From NCBI GenBank assembly GCA_933228895.1, contig OW121857.1, forward strand, positions 2,232,001 through 2,296,000: a DNA stretch of 64,000 nt, read 5' to 3'. This stretch comes from Platycnemis pennipes (taxonomy: Eukaryota; Arthropoda; Insecta; Odonata; Platycnemididae). Every line of letters begins with the position of its first letter. Positions within the stretch are counted from its first letter, which is position 1. Below the pieces are notes generated by a model. It worked only from the letters and a program-made list of their open reading frames with translations. It was not told the origin of the DNA and made no database searches. This document shows positions 12,891 to 24,124 of the stretch, one piece after another. Made by a program: the position numbers and the translations under genes.

Positions 12891-14429
12891 CGGTGGAGCA
12901 ATCCACATTGGCAGCATGGGGAGAGTTTGCGATCTTCTAAAACTCTTCACTGAGGAAAAATGGCGATGGAATGTTGAATGCTGAGCTGGAGCAAAGTGGA
13001 ACGGGCAGAGTGCAGAGCTGCCTCTCTTTTGTTTTTTCCGCGACGAGAAATTGTGTCGATGTCCAGAGGGTTCTCAAACTTGCTCACCTCCTCCCCATTC
13101 ACTGCTTCCAATGTTTATTGCCGCTAATCTGTCGGTACGGCATGAGATGTGCCATCCACCCACTGAGGGGGGAAGCATCGTGGGGGTGTGGGGGGACCCA
13201 TTTGGATGTGCGTTGACAGACCACCCTCACAAGTCTCTTCTCGGGGAGGAGACACGGGAATCATGAGGCGAGGACGACGCCCTTTGGGGGAGAAAGGGTC
13301 GGATAAAACTTATTTTCCTCGCCGCCTCATTCTCCCCTGGGGGGGGGGGGGGAAGATATTGCACCCCCCAGGAACACGAGACGTGAGGAACATTGACAAA
13401 GAGCCCCGAAGATAAAACTCTCGTCGCGGGCGGGAAAAGAGCGAGTGAGGAAAAAAAGGAAGGGTTTATGTTTTTTCCCTCTCATCTCACAAGTTAAAAG
13501 GGATGAGACTCGTGAAGGGGAAACTTAAAGAGGCGTGGAGAGGCTGTTAAGCCGTTGTCAAAGGGGGTGCATACTGAGTGCTGATTGGCTGGGAGGCGCG
13601 CCACGAGATGGTAGAACAGCAGCGGGGAGATCGTAGGCAGGGGGGAAGTAAAGGATTTCCACTCTTTCCTGAATCCCATCATCATTTTCTATTCTTTTGA
13701 ACCCATTTAATGTTTTCGACTGCTTTACAAGCGAACTATCAATTAAAAAAACACCGAAGGTTATTTATTGATGAATGAATATTGCTGTGAGCGTTCCTCA
13801 CTTTGTTGTTGAAGGCCAGGACCTTCGTTTTTGGCAGCTGTATATCTCAAAATACAATTATAAAACCAATTCTCTTTTGGTATTCGAAGGAATTTACTAC
13901 CTATCCCAAATGTCAGTTTCGAATTTAATCGCTAACGATCTGATTGATGAATTCAATTATCACAAGAGAGTTTTTCAGACGGAATTCACGAATCATTCAA
14001 CTTCCTTTGGAAAAAATAATGTCAAACACATCGTCGGGCCCATTGCCTTAATCCCTGACACACTTGTTAGTGATTTTAGGTGTTTTACAACGAATTAATT
14101 GGGAGAAAACCTTTACATCGTTTATTCAACACTTGGAAGGTAATATGAGCACATGGTTATTCTCTCTGACTCGAAAGGCAACACGGCGATCGAAGATTCT
14201 GTATATTCTCATAGAAGCAATTTTGAAGATGGACTACAATGTAAATCGTTGAGTGCCACTCCGGGAAAAATTTTTTAAATCGTTTGACCTTGACTTCCCC
14301 TTGCCCAGGGATCAATGAATCTGTCCTCCGAGCAGTTTTTCGATAACCATCAGCGCAAACATATCGGACCTTCTCTGGTTGACATTTGAAAATACTCATC
14401 GATGCCTTCAAGTCTTCCAGCAGTCTCGG
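12891..14429. other. Unassigned region with a GC-rich, purine-rich block
   Basis: Bases 13130-13460 are GC-rich with a run of 14 G at 13339-13352 and gave ORFs in several frames by composition. No domain recognised. The 107-codon plus-strand ORF at 13775-14098 has no motif I know. Confidence 0.35.
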
Positions 14430-14660
14430 GCCCTTCGGACAGGGAGGAAAGGTACAGTACTGAGAGTAGGATGGTGAAGAGAAACCGGCATTAGCCTAAA
14501 GCTCAATGGGGAATAGGCGTCTCATCCGACGGACGGAGTACTGAACTCGAATGCTCTCCGCAAAACACCCAAGTCCGGTTTTCCCATGAAGAAATCTTCC
14601 ACTCTCGAGATTCGCACCCAGGACTTTTGGGTGAAAGGACAGTGCTTACCAACCATACCA
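14430..14660 (-). mobile_element. tRNA-derived SINE, family 1, diverged copy
   Basis: Shares the body string CATCCGACGGACGGAGTACT and the preceding AGAGAAACC...GGCATTAGCCTA with the copies at 1981 and 44999. The minus-strand head reads TGGTATGGTTGGTAAGCACT (A-box-like) and GGGTGCGAATCTCGAG (B-box-like). The AACC tail is lost. Confidence 0.7.
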
Positions 14661-17625
14661 AATTGGAAATCGTTTGGAAATATTGATCGTTTGTCCTTTA
14701 AGTATGTCCACCTACATTCCAAAGGTCTAATTGGACTACTGTGAAAGCGACAATTTGAAAAAAGGCTAGCAAAAACATTTGTCCTTCTTTTGAAAATAGC
14801 AGTCACCTCTGCCAACCGATTAAATAAACCGGACATCGACGTGCCTTATACTTGCGGAGAGCATATTCTTTACGACGGACCGAATGCGTTAATTTCTTCG
14901 ACACCTTGTGCCAGACCCTTGTGCCTTACCCTTGTGCCAGACCCTTATCGTTCCGACAATGATCCTAATTGCTCTTTTCAAGAGACCGACACACAAAGCT
15001 TCATACCTATATATTCTTGATATTTCGGTATTAGTATAGTCTCGCTCCATTGGCTAAGACTATTTCGCCCCGTCTAACTTAACATCTCAGTCCTAGGACT
15101 AGACGAAATTCAGGCCCTGTTGGGATTTATATCCACGGCCTCTTATTATCCTGGTTTGCCTGGTCCAAACGACACCAGGACCTCGATCATGGATCTTCAT
15201 AAGGCGTGCGCTAGCGTTATCGTTATTTTTTGACTTAACTTATGTCAGAGAGAACGTGATCTCCATTCTTCATTTTTCGCACGGTACCTCAAATCGCTTA
15301 TCACAATCGGTGGAGCGAATTTTATAGAAGGTTATATTCAACCCTGTTCTACTTTAGATGTAAGCGTTAGCGATACAGATTGCAATAACACGAAAGATGC
15401 ATCCGTGATTTCACACCAGCTGGAATATTTCGATTTCGAGATAAAACAGGTTCCACTTCAGCTGCGGTGGTAAACCTGGCATTCTACACATAATGCAATC
15501 TTCAATCCAGCGCATGGCAGGGGGTGATCGCCGGGCATGCATTATCAATCGGACTATTGCCATGCAGGTGTGCAAAAATCACCAATGTGCAATGCACTAC
15601 GTACAAGCGAGTGGGAGGCACAATATTACCTTTCCGAGAAAGATAGGCAGCTACGAGAATTGTGAAATGCTGACCGCAAAATACGGAAATCTGCAATCCC
15701 TATTCTGACTTTACCCATTTATCTTCACCGTTCTCTATTATTGAACAGTATTGTGCGCGGAAAACATATTTTTTTAATATCTCCGTCTTGCAATCTATCT
15801 TTCTTATTCTTATTAACCTTCATGGTCAAGCCTGATTTAGTACACTGTTGTTTTAATGTACATACTAAAAGCCTCTTCAGTGAACCTGCCAGATATACAT
15901 ATGGAGCTGATTTCGCTATTTTAACCTTAGATCTGATGACGACTCTCACCCTAATTCTTCCAATAAAATTGACACCGATAAACCAATCGTAATGTTTTTT
16001 TAACAAACATAGCAGCTGTACGCTCCACACTTTGTAGTACTGTTATTAAACTCCATTCATTTGGATCATGTGTACTCCCACCATATTATAGGTTAGGCCT
16101 AACTAGTGAAAAGTAACAGCGCTCATTTTTCTTCTGGCCGAAAATTTTCCTAAAACTCTTTCAAAAAATCATATCTATTTCTTGGCTCTTCTGCATATCT
16201 TCCAAAAATATCTGCCCAATCATTAATCTTAAGGCTGCTATGTATCTGCCTTTAAAAGGCCGTTGCAGATACTTAAGGCTTACGCGACTACGACTTTATC
16301 GTAGCAGCTGGCATCTTGGGAATTTTTTCCGTTATAGCAAAAGGATTGTATTTTGTCTGAAGTGAAATGGAATTTTTATAGGTTTATTTGTTAGTTTATA
16401 AAAAATAGCCAAAATTTCCATTTTTTGTCTATTTTCAGCGGTTATTAATTTATTTTCCACTACCCCCGAAAACAGCACCTATGGCCTTTTACATCGGGGG
16501 ATTTAACAATCAACAACGGACAATCACACACATCCATGTCCTGAGTGGTGAAAAAACCCACTCAGGCGGGTTATTTGTTAAGCCTAGAATATGGTACGAA
16601 GATTTTGCTTCAACTCTTTACAAAGTTTGATCCTTCATCTACCCATTCAAACTGTTTATGGTGTTTCTATAGCTCGGCTGTAAACCTATTAGCCGTGGAG
16701 CATGTTTCGCGTTTTTAAACTCGTTGTGCGCGCTGGTTCCTACGAAAGATTTCTTCCTTTGGCGGTCTACCCCCACTCCTGCACTAACGCGTTCCACCCC
16801 TCTTGTTTACAAAACTCCGCAGGGATTCCGTTTCCAAGCGAGCGTGTGGGTTCCAGATCAGTGTCAGGTTACCCCTCTGAGATAACACAAGCCAGTTGGG
16901 TGGAAGAAGAGCAGCCGATTCAGTTTTCGTGTGCCATATCTAAAGCAGAGATGAAGGGGTTTGTTTGAAGCAGTGACAGCAGATATCGATTGAAGATTAC
17001 GAAAAAAACTATCTCGGGAAAAATTATGCCAGAAATATGCGATCATAGATAAAAGTATAGAATTTAGAAAGAGTACACGCAATAGTAAAACAGAAGAGCG
17101 GAGATACTTTTCACCAACCACCATGGAAAAGCACTTTGATTGGTCAGGAGAACTAGATTAACAAAGTAGCCTTCGTAAAATCCCTATTGGAATTTTCAGG
17201 ATGAACACATCAAACTTGTTTGCAGTGTATCTGAAAAAGATCCAAACCCATGTAAATTGGCCCATTGCATGAGCAATGGAAAAATAACGTTGTTAATAAA
17301 AAACTTATTCTGTTAGCAAATTCATCCTTCACCTGTAAATAATTCACGCACTATAACTCGGTGGATACGGAACTTATACATTTGTTTATAGCATAGTAAC
17401 ATGTAACGTAAAATTAAGCAGAACAAGATACAGATTCTAAGTAATTCACTGCCACAAAAGTGACGGCGTGATGATTCATTGAACTTTTATATTGCTCCAT
17501 CCTAGTACTTGCCTTATTTTCTTGCATTTTGAAAAAGAGGTAAGATTTTTAGTGTACCTTCGTCCTGTATGATATTAGTAATAATCTCTATTTCATTAGA
17601 ATTGCGATTATTCGCACATGTTCGG
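14661..17625. other. Unassigned region, no recognised gene
   Basis: Only short ORFs. A small local direct repeat, CCTTGTGCCAGACCCTTGTGCC, occurs near 14908-14945. No transposon motif was found. Confidence 0.35.
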
Positions 17626-17738
17626 TGAATATTCATGCCCTGCCCACACCCTGGGAGTGGCTTGCACGGCGCTACATTTATATACCCTCCTCATGCCACG
17701 CCCTCAAGGTGGCTTGCAGGGTGCACTGTAAACGGACA
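17626..17738 (+). repeat. Two tandem solo 3' ends of A/B-type LINEs
   Basis: Two decayed copies of the shared 3' terminal motif follow each other: GGGAGTGGCTTGCACGG near 17652 and CAAGGTGGCTTGCAGGGT near 17704. Neither has RT sequence before it. The arrangement suggests one short insertion into or beside the tail of another. Confidence 0.65.
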
Positions 17739-18069
17739 TAATTTCAGAAACATGAATCGTACCATCATTTACCAAAACATATACATTTCCTTTAACATAT
17801 TATCATAATCAAATGATAAACTCTAACTATAGGAAAAAAGGTGTAGGTACTTACGACTGGTAGGGTTGATTTGGGAAGTTAGGTGATCGTAAGCGATCGT
17901 TGATTTTGTCCTGGGCCCAAAAAGAATACAGTTTTTTGGGTATTTTTTATTGATTTTGTTGTTATTACCCTTAAAAATTTTCGTGGTCTATTTCTATCAT
18001 AGTTTAATTAAGTAGGCAATAGTAGTAAGGGTTCTCCTTGATTGATAATATATGTCTGTGAATGGCCGC

Positions 18070-18112
18070 TATTACCATTGCGGTGGCTTGCAGGATATCA
18101 TGTAAATGTAGG
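18070..18112 (+). repeat. Solo 3' end of an A/B-type LINE
   Basis: GCGGTGGCTTGCAGGATATC followed by ATGTAAATGTAG matches the terminal motif and a decayed hexamer tail. Confidence 0.65.
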
Positions 18113-19580
18113 CGTTTTCTGAATATTAGACTTCTAAACCGTATTGATCCGGCAAAGGCATAATTTTTGATTCGATTAGCTGATACCCTATTGATTTACA
18201 GAGTGAAAATACATGCTGTTCTATGTTTGTAATAATCTTACTCTTCCACTAATTCTCTGTACTGATGAAAGTGGTACAGCTGATTTCGTCGAGTTATCTA
18301 CGAAATTAGTTTACAATATGTTTCACTATTCCAGTTCCTAAAAAGGATTCTGTGAGTTGGAACCAGGGCCTATTCTACAAGGGATTAGCACTCCCAAAAG
18401 AGTTCTCATGATATCTAACCTGCCTAAATGATTCAGCAGTTAGGATCTGGCAGAGAAAGGCACGCTTCTACGTAATGACTGTTCACTGTCAAGCATAAGG
18501 AGGTCTCGATATAATTCATAGGGTCCTAGGAAATGAAAAATTTTATGTTTATTTTAACTGCCATAAGCGTGTTATAATACACCTAAACATTTTTTGAAAT
18601 ACGAATGACATAATTTTATTAAATAGAGAAATGAAATAGGAATATTAAATGAAATTAAATAAGAAGAAACGTATGCACTCAACAATCTATTAATATTATT
18701 TGCGACAATTCACACCACGCTGGAAAAAATACATGCATACGGTGTTCATTTAATAAAAACGCTCAATAAAATTTTACTTGACTTTCGAGTATCATTGAGT
18801 TAAGAAATTAGAAGCCAAATCGTCATGGGTGCCATTTTTAGCTTCGTTTTGACCTAAGTGAACATTTGCTATATATTTATGATACTTCGTTTCTCTCATG
18901 GTTCATTGCATAACCTATCACATGCTCAACTCAGTGATACCGAACACTTAACTACTGCTTGTAATCGCGCTCTAAATATCTGTACAACATTGAACATCAT
19001 TGCAAATTCAAGGTGGGACGAATCATTATTTCGTTATGGAAAGGGAAACGATGCCCACGCAAGAGACAGGAAGATTTGAGACCCCTTCAGTTGGTCATAG
19101 ATAAGAAAAGGTCGGGTTCTAAGAATCTCGAGTGACCGGAGTCGAGATATCTCCATTTCTGTTCACTCATCAAAACAAACAAAACACTTGCGTGGGGACC
19201 GAGGAGATACTCCGACCGCTATCATGATACATCTAGAGGAGGGGGAGAAGAGGGGGAGACGGCTCCCTCATTCCACTTTTTTATTACCGCCACATATGCG
19301 GGGAATCGTAGACTAAACCCAATAACCGTTACATCTGAGAAAGGGTGGAAGTATAGAGCAGCCTTAAGTAATTGTAAATTTTAATTTTTTTAATTTAACT
19401 CTACTGGTTAAAGTTAAAATTATGCTATAGTATTGCTGTAAGGAATAATATCTTTTCAAAAATGTATGGCTACACCCTTCGTTTAGTTTATTTCAACTGC
19501 CATGTATTGCACCGAACAATAAAGAATCCAGATCCCTTCTTAGTGATTCCCTACTTTCTTATCTGATATACTCCTAAGCT
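18113..19580. other. Unassigned AT-rich region
   Basis: No gene or known repeat recognised. Confidence 0.4.
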
Positions 19581-19589
19581 CTACCGCGT

Positions 19590-19745
19590 AACCTGCAAAA
19601 GTCTAGGCTTACCACTCAATACCGTACCTAAATGGTTGATGTATAAAATATATAGAAGGGAACCTACTACTACCTGGGGAACTCCCGATGCGGTTTTGAT
19701 TGTGTCCGACATGTTACCATCTGGAACGATCTCAGCTCGCGCCCA
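19590..19745 (-). pseudogene. CR1/Jockey-type LINE, family A, short RT fragment
   Basis: The minus-strand frame contains DGNMSDTIKTASGVPQ and ILYINHLGTVLS, corresponding to the GVPQGSVVGPLL / LYINDLGTV block of the intact A element (about 22984-23100). The next Gly-Ser pair is altered (GVPQVVVGSLLY) and the FADD box is absent, so this is a dead internal piece of about 50 codons. Both ends are truncated. Confidence 0.8.
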
Positions 19746-19793
19746 CTTAAGAATTCCTAAATCCAGCGTATAACGTCTTTCATATGATGCCAA

Positions 19794-21336
19794 ATCTCTC
19801 TAACTTCAAAATTCATGCACACTGGAGAACTTTACCGTATGCCTGTAATTACTCTCTACTTTTCATTCTGAAAATTTGTTATTTCCACAGATACACGGCC
19901 CCTTGTCCTTTACTACTGATTCTATCATTTCGGTATATTGCAAAATACGTCGGGAAAACTTCATAATCTGATGTGTTCTTTAAATGCGATCTTTCTCTCC
20001 CTATGATTATATGTATACTTAGGTTGAGATGGTGAAATTTAGCTACTTTATTGCCACAGTAATTTACCACTACCACGGAAATACTTTCTCCTAACATGAG
20101 GATCATTTGGTACTTTTTAGAATGTTCGTGCCTTTTATGTAGGCTTTTCTGTCCTTCTATATCGGTACTGCATACTCTGTCCATTTCTACCTAGGAATTT
20201 TTGTAATTTGTTCAATGGTAATATATTGCTTCGTGCAATACAGGTGAATAGAAAGAAGCAGCGTGGAAATTACCTATTCCATTCCATAGTATTTACCTTG
20301 AAATAGGTTGTTATACATTCAATCAACATATCCAGCTAGGCAAGTCCTTTTACGGGGTATCCTGATGTCTTGGTGCGATCGAAGAAAACGAATCAAGGGG
20401 CTTGGATGACATTGCTGAGAGGGACTCTGAGGGGCTTCACACGAGTAATCTGACCCCAGACGTTGAACGAAATCGAACTCCGCACAGCACGGTATTGAGT
20501 ACATGAATGAATAAACATTTACAGGGTAGTTTTTACCGACCACGGGAAGTCAGCACATTCAGGGAAAGAGGCCCCTAGGGGACGAGGCTCGCAGGGAATG
20601 TTTTAAGAAGCCCCGTGGATTCACACGAAGACGTAAAGGACACGATAAATTGCTGCCATGCGATCTTCTGTGTCCAAACGGGACGAGGCGGAATGGTTTC
20701 CACGACAGGCCATAATCAACGGTGCGGGAAGCCACAGTATTTCCATCAATCCAATCAGAAAAGCTTCCTTGTGGCTTCTCCCAGCCACGGACGCGCAGCT
20801 AAGATATCTCCAGTGGCAGGGCGGATTCCCTCCCATGATCCCCTCTTTAGGGCCGTTCTATGGCTTCGAGGGCAAAGTAAAGAATGGGCGGATGTACTCG
20901 GCGGCGCTGAGCTTTCGTGGAATTCCGCCAGCACCAGCTGACGAGGATGACGCTGCCCAGAAATCGGAGAGCAACGACGCAAATGTGCCCAAGCCTTCTT
21001 CTCGGAGAGTGGGTTGAAACGGAAAGCAACTGAAGGACCCTGCAAACGTAATTTATTCAGTACGACACAGGAACTAAAATGAGACGGTGTTGAAGCAGAC
21101 TTGGCAATTAGCTGGAAACTCACGATTAAGAATACCACCTCAAGTGCATAGACATTAGGTTTCCTCATGGATTTAAGGAGTTATACGGTGCGATAAAAGC
21201 GCAGCCGTGAAAGAAACTAAAATCCGAGTCTGCCACTACAACCACTACCTTAAGATGTCACTGGAGATACGTTGGATCGCTGCCAATATGAAGAAACGCA
21301 CTCGACCGAACATCAAGATGTTTAGGACAGAATGCA
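19794..21336. other. Unassigned 5' flank of the A LINE
   Basis: Bases 20560-21030 are less AT-rich and hold overlapping ORFs on both strands (119 codons on plus at 20658-21017; 137 codons on minus at 20755-21168), none with a domain I recognise. Up to the A ORF there is no sequence resembling the missing N-terminal endonuclease segment, so the element is truncated close to 21337. Confidence 0.4.
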
Positions 21337-23952
21337 ATGGTAGGGCGGGGAAATGTAGAAAGTATTTGGTGTTCCGTTAAAAGTAAAAGTAGTAACGCAA
21401 AAAAGATATATGTAGGTGCATATTACAGGCCACCGGACACAGACGTCAATTCTATAATAGAGCTAGAGTCAGAGATACGCACATTACTTTCTGGGAAGAA
21501 TGATAGAGGAATAATAGTAGGCGGAGATTTCAATCTCCCCTCGATAGACTGGAATACGTGTAGTTTCATTGCAGGAGGTAAGGATAAGGAACATTGCGAA
21601 TCACTGTTGAACACCTTTACGACACATTCTCTACAACAGCTAGTAACAGAGCCGACCAGGGGTAACAACATTCTAGACTTATTAGCAACAAATATACCCG
21701 AGAGAGTTCTAAATACAGTTACAGACACAGGAATTAGTGACCATAAAATAGTGCATGCGAAATTTATTGTAGGCGTTGAAAGACATTATAAACCAAGGAG
21801 GAGGGTGTACTTATTTGGCAAGGCAAATTACGACGGTATGAAAGAGGAATTAAGGGAAGCGTTTAATGTATTCAGCGAACAAAGCAAAGGATTAAATACA
21901 GAGGATTCGTGGAGAGAATTTCTTGAGGTCACCCGTAACGCAGTTCATAAATACATACCAAGTAAATATATTAGTGATAATACAGAGCCAAGGTGGTATA
22001 ACGCGGAGGTTAGGAAATCACTAAAGCGACAAAGGGTATGCCACGCTAAGATGAAAAATGCCAGACGGGGTCTATCGGTAGAGGAAAAAAATGAGCTAGT
22101 TCAAAACTATAAAAAATCGAGAGCATTAGCAAGGAAATCATGTCGGCAAGCGTTATCACATTTCAAGAGCAAGATGTTAGGAGAATATTTAGATAGCAAT
22201 CCTAAAGCGTTTTGGTCATATGTGAGAGAGCTTCAGGGAAATAAGTCCACAGTGCACACACTTAAAAATGATAAAGGAATCAGAGTCACCAGCAGTGTAG
22301 AAAAAGCCAACACTTTAAACACCTTCTTCCAAAGTGTATTCAACTCATCGTCACAAAACGCAGTGGAACCACCGCCGAACACATTCAGTGAGCAAATGCC
22401 CGAAATAAAAATTTCATGTCGCGGAATAGAGCAGCAGTTAAAAAGCATAAGTAAAAACAAAGCACCAGGTCCCGATCAAATTCCTTCCAGAGTTTATAAA
22501 ACATTAGCTTCTGAAATAGCCCCCTATCTAGAAATAATATTCAATAAAACACTAAAGAACCACACAGTACCCAAGGATTGGAAAGTAGCTAACATTACAC
22601 CTATATTTAAAAGCGGTGATAGGGAAGAACCTAGTAACTACAGACCCATTTCACTCACGTCAATCTCTTGTAAGATATTTGAGCACATAGTAGTCAGTTC
22701 GATCATGGGGCATTTGGATAGTCAGGGATTACTCATAAACAGCCAGCATGGGTTCCGGAAAGGTAGATCTTGCGAGACACAATTAGCTTTATTCGTACAC
22801 GATATTTTAGTCCACGGCGAAAGCAGTACTGAAGTTGATGCGATATTTTTAGATTTTAAAAAGGCTTTCGATAAAGTTCCTCATGACAAATTAATCTTGA
22901 AGTTAGAGAGTTTTGGTATAAATAAAGACGTTGTATGTTGGGTAAAAGAATTCTTAAGTGGGCGAGAGCAGAGGGTTGTCATAGATGGTATCATGTCGGA
23001 CACAATCGAAGTCACATCGGGAGTTCCCCAGGGTAGCGTAGTAGGTCCGCTTCTATTTCTTTTATACATAAACGATTTGGGTACCGTAGTTAGTAGTAAC
23101 CTTAGACTTTTTGCAGACGATGCGGTGGTGTACAGGGGTATATCAAACGAAGAGGACATGAAATCACTTAGCAAGGATTTAGATGCAATTGAAGAGTGGT
23201 GCGACAAATGGCAGTTAGAACTCAACCTTAAAAAGTGTGTAGCTATCAATTTTTGGAGGAGGAATAATTCGATAGAGCGATCCTATAGAATTAATAACAC
23301 GAAGATCGAAAACGTTGAAACCGTAAGATATTTAGGTGTAACAATCACTAAAGATTTATCGTGGGGAAGACACATAAGGGAAATATGCGGCCGAGCGAAG
23401 AGAAAGCTAGGATTTATAAAAAGAGTACTTGGGAAATGTGATGAGAAGACAAAAGAGCGATGCTACTTTTCACTAGTTAGGCCCCACCTTGAGTATGCAG
23501 CCAGTGTATGGGATCCTAATGAATTAGGTTTGATGAGAGAACTAGACAGTGTGCAGCGTAGAGCAGCTAGATTCGTCAAAAGGTGTTACGATAGGTTGAG
23601 TAGTGTATCAGAATTAATACAAGAATTAGGGTGGGAATCATTATCAGAGCGTAGATTAAAGTTCAGATTTAATCTATTGCAGAAATTTCAATCGGATAGC
23701 TTTACTGAAGATGTTAGGCACATATTGAAAACACCAGCGTATTATGCTAGATTCGACCAGATAAATAAGATTAGAGAGATAGATTGTCGTACAGATAGAT
23801 TCAAAATGGCATTTTTCCCCCGTACTATAAGAGAACAGAATAGGCAGCATAGGAAAGGGATAGGTAGGGGAAATATTTTAGAGTATTCTGTAGTGCATGA
23901 TGCATGTATTAACCCCTCAAATACTATAGATACTAACAATCTAGTTGCATGA
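21337..23952 (+). CDS. LINE ORF2: endonuclease (N-truncated) plus reverse transcriptase, 871 codons
   Basis: The product nicks target DNA and reverse-transcribes the element RNA onto the nick. Seen in order: the C-terminal two-thirds of an exonuclease-endonuclease-phosphatase domain, with GAYYRPPDTD (about residue 28), VGGDFNLPSIDW (about 61-72) and GISDHKIV (about 132); a basic linker; then RT boxes KAPGPDQIPS (about 374), YRPISLTSISCKIFEHI (about 435), QHGFRKGRSC (about 470), FLDFKKAFDKVPHDKL (catalytic Asp), SGVPQGSVVGPLL (about 563) and LFADDAVVYRG with the two catalytic Asp (about 590). A thumb and C-terminal region with HLEYAASVWDP follow. The first Met is probably fortuitous: VGRGNVESIWC directly after it looks like the middle of the endonuclease fold, and the earlier catalytic Asn and Glu segments are absent. 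The enzyme is therefore probably unable to cut DNA, while the RT core looks intact. Arrangement and box sequences fit the CR1/Jockey superfamily; the exact clade needs a tree. Confidence 0.95.
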   Translation: MVGRGNVESIWCSVKSKSSNAKKIYVGAYYRPPDTDVNSIIELESEIRTLLSGKNDRGIIVGGDFNLPSIDWNTCSFIAGGKDKEHCESLLNTFTTHSLQQLVTEPTRGNNILDLLATNIPERVLNTVTDTGISDHKIVHAKFIVGVERHYKPRRRVYLFGKANYDGMKEELREAFNVFSEQSKGLNTEDSWREFLEVTRNAVHKYIPSKYISDNTEPRWYNAEVRKSLKRQRVCHAKMKNARRGLSVEEKNELVQNYKKSRALARKSCRQALSHFKSKMLGEYLDSNPKAFWSYVRELQGNKSTVHTLKNDKGIRVTSSVEKANTLNTFFQSVFNSSSQNAVEPPPNTFSEQMPEIKISCRGIEQQLKSISKNKAPGPDQIPSRVYKTLASEIAPYLEIIFNKTLKNHTVPKDWKVANITPIFKSGDREEPSNYRPISLTSISCKIFEHIVVSSIMGHLDSQGLLINSQHGFRKGRSCETQLALFVHDILVHGESSTEVDAIFLDFKKAFDKVPHDKLILKLESFGINKDVVCWVKEFLSGREQRVVIDGIMSDTIEVTSGVPQGSVVGPLLFLLYINDLGTVVSSNLRLFADDAVVYRGISNEEDMKSLSKDLDAIEEWCDKWQLELNLKKCVAINFWRRNNSIERSYRINNTKIENVETVRYLGVTITKDLSWGRHIREICGRAKRKLGFIKRVLGKCDEKTKERCYFSLVRPHLEYAASVWDPNELGLMRELDSVQRRAARFVKRCYDRLSSVSELIQELGWESLSERRLKFRFNLLQKFQSDSFTEDVRHILKTPAYYARFDQINKIREIDCRTDRFKMAFFPRTIREQNRQHRKGIGRGNILEYSVVHDACINPSNTIDTNNLVA

Positions 23953-24006
23953 GACCCTTTAGTTGCTTGCTTGCATGCTAGTAGTGAATGCTTGGTGACC
24001 TTCACC

Positions 24007-24039
24007 CCCTGCCACACACCCTCGCGGTGGCTTGCAGGG
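24007..24039 (+). promoter_or_regulatory. Predicted 3' RNA hairpin of LINE A
   Basis: CCCTG pairs with CAGGG and the inner CCAC pairs with GTGG, with a CTTG bulge on the 3' side. The same pairing can form at the end of LINE B (25155-25187). Terminal stem-loops next to short tandem tails are known recognition sites for the RT in CR1/L2-type LINEs; the role here is inferred. Confidence 0.6.
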
Positions 24040-24040
24040 T

Positions 24041-24067
24041 ATCGTGTAGATGTAGATGTAGATGTAG
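24041..24067 (+). repeat. GTAGAT hexamer tail of LINE A
   Basis: Consecutive GTAGAT units after the terminal hairpin. Hexamer tails in place of poly(A) fit CR1-like LINEs. Confidence 0.85.
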
Positions 24068-24124
24068 GGCAAGCAGTCTCAATCCGCAAAGGCCCTCAAA
24101 TGGGCCCACATATGCGCTACGCAG

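Larger units (their letters stand above)
21337..24067 (+). mobile_element. CR1/Jockey-superfamily non-LTR retrotransposon, family A, 5'-truncated
   Basis: The element consists of one long ORF (21337-23952), a 3' UTR of about 90 bases, a predicted terminal hairpin (24007-24039) and a GTAGAT-type hexamer tail ending at about 24067. The 5' UTR, ORF1 and the first part of the endonuclease domain are missing, as expected when reverse transcription stops early. Other A pieces occur at 11782, 12513 and 19590 (minus). The uninterrupted ORF suggests a young insertion compared with those copies. Confidence 0.93.

Noticed and set aside
20755..21168. 137-codon minus ORF and 119-codon plus ORF over the same bases
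   Set aside because: Both strands open in a GC-richer block; neither has a recognisable motif, so I did not call either a gene.
24041..24067. CRISPR-like or telomeric repeat
   Set aside because: Only a few GTAGAT units directly after a LINE end; this is the element's own tail.
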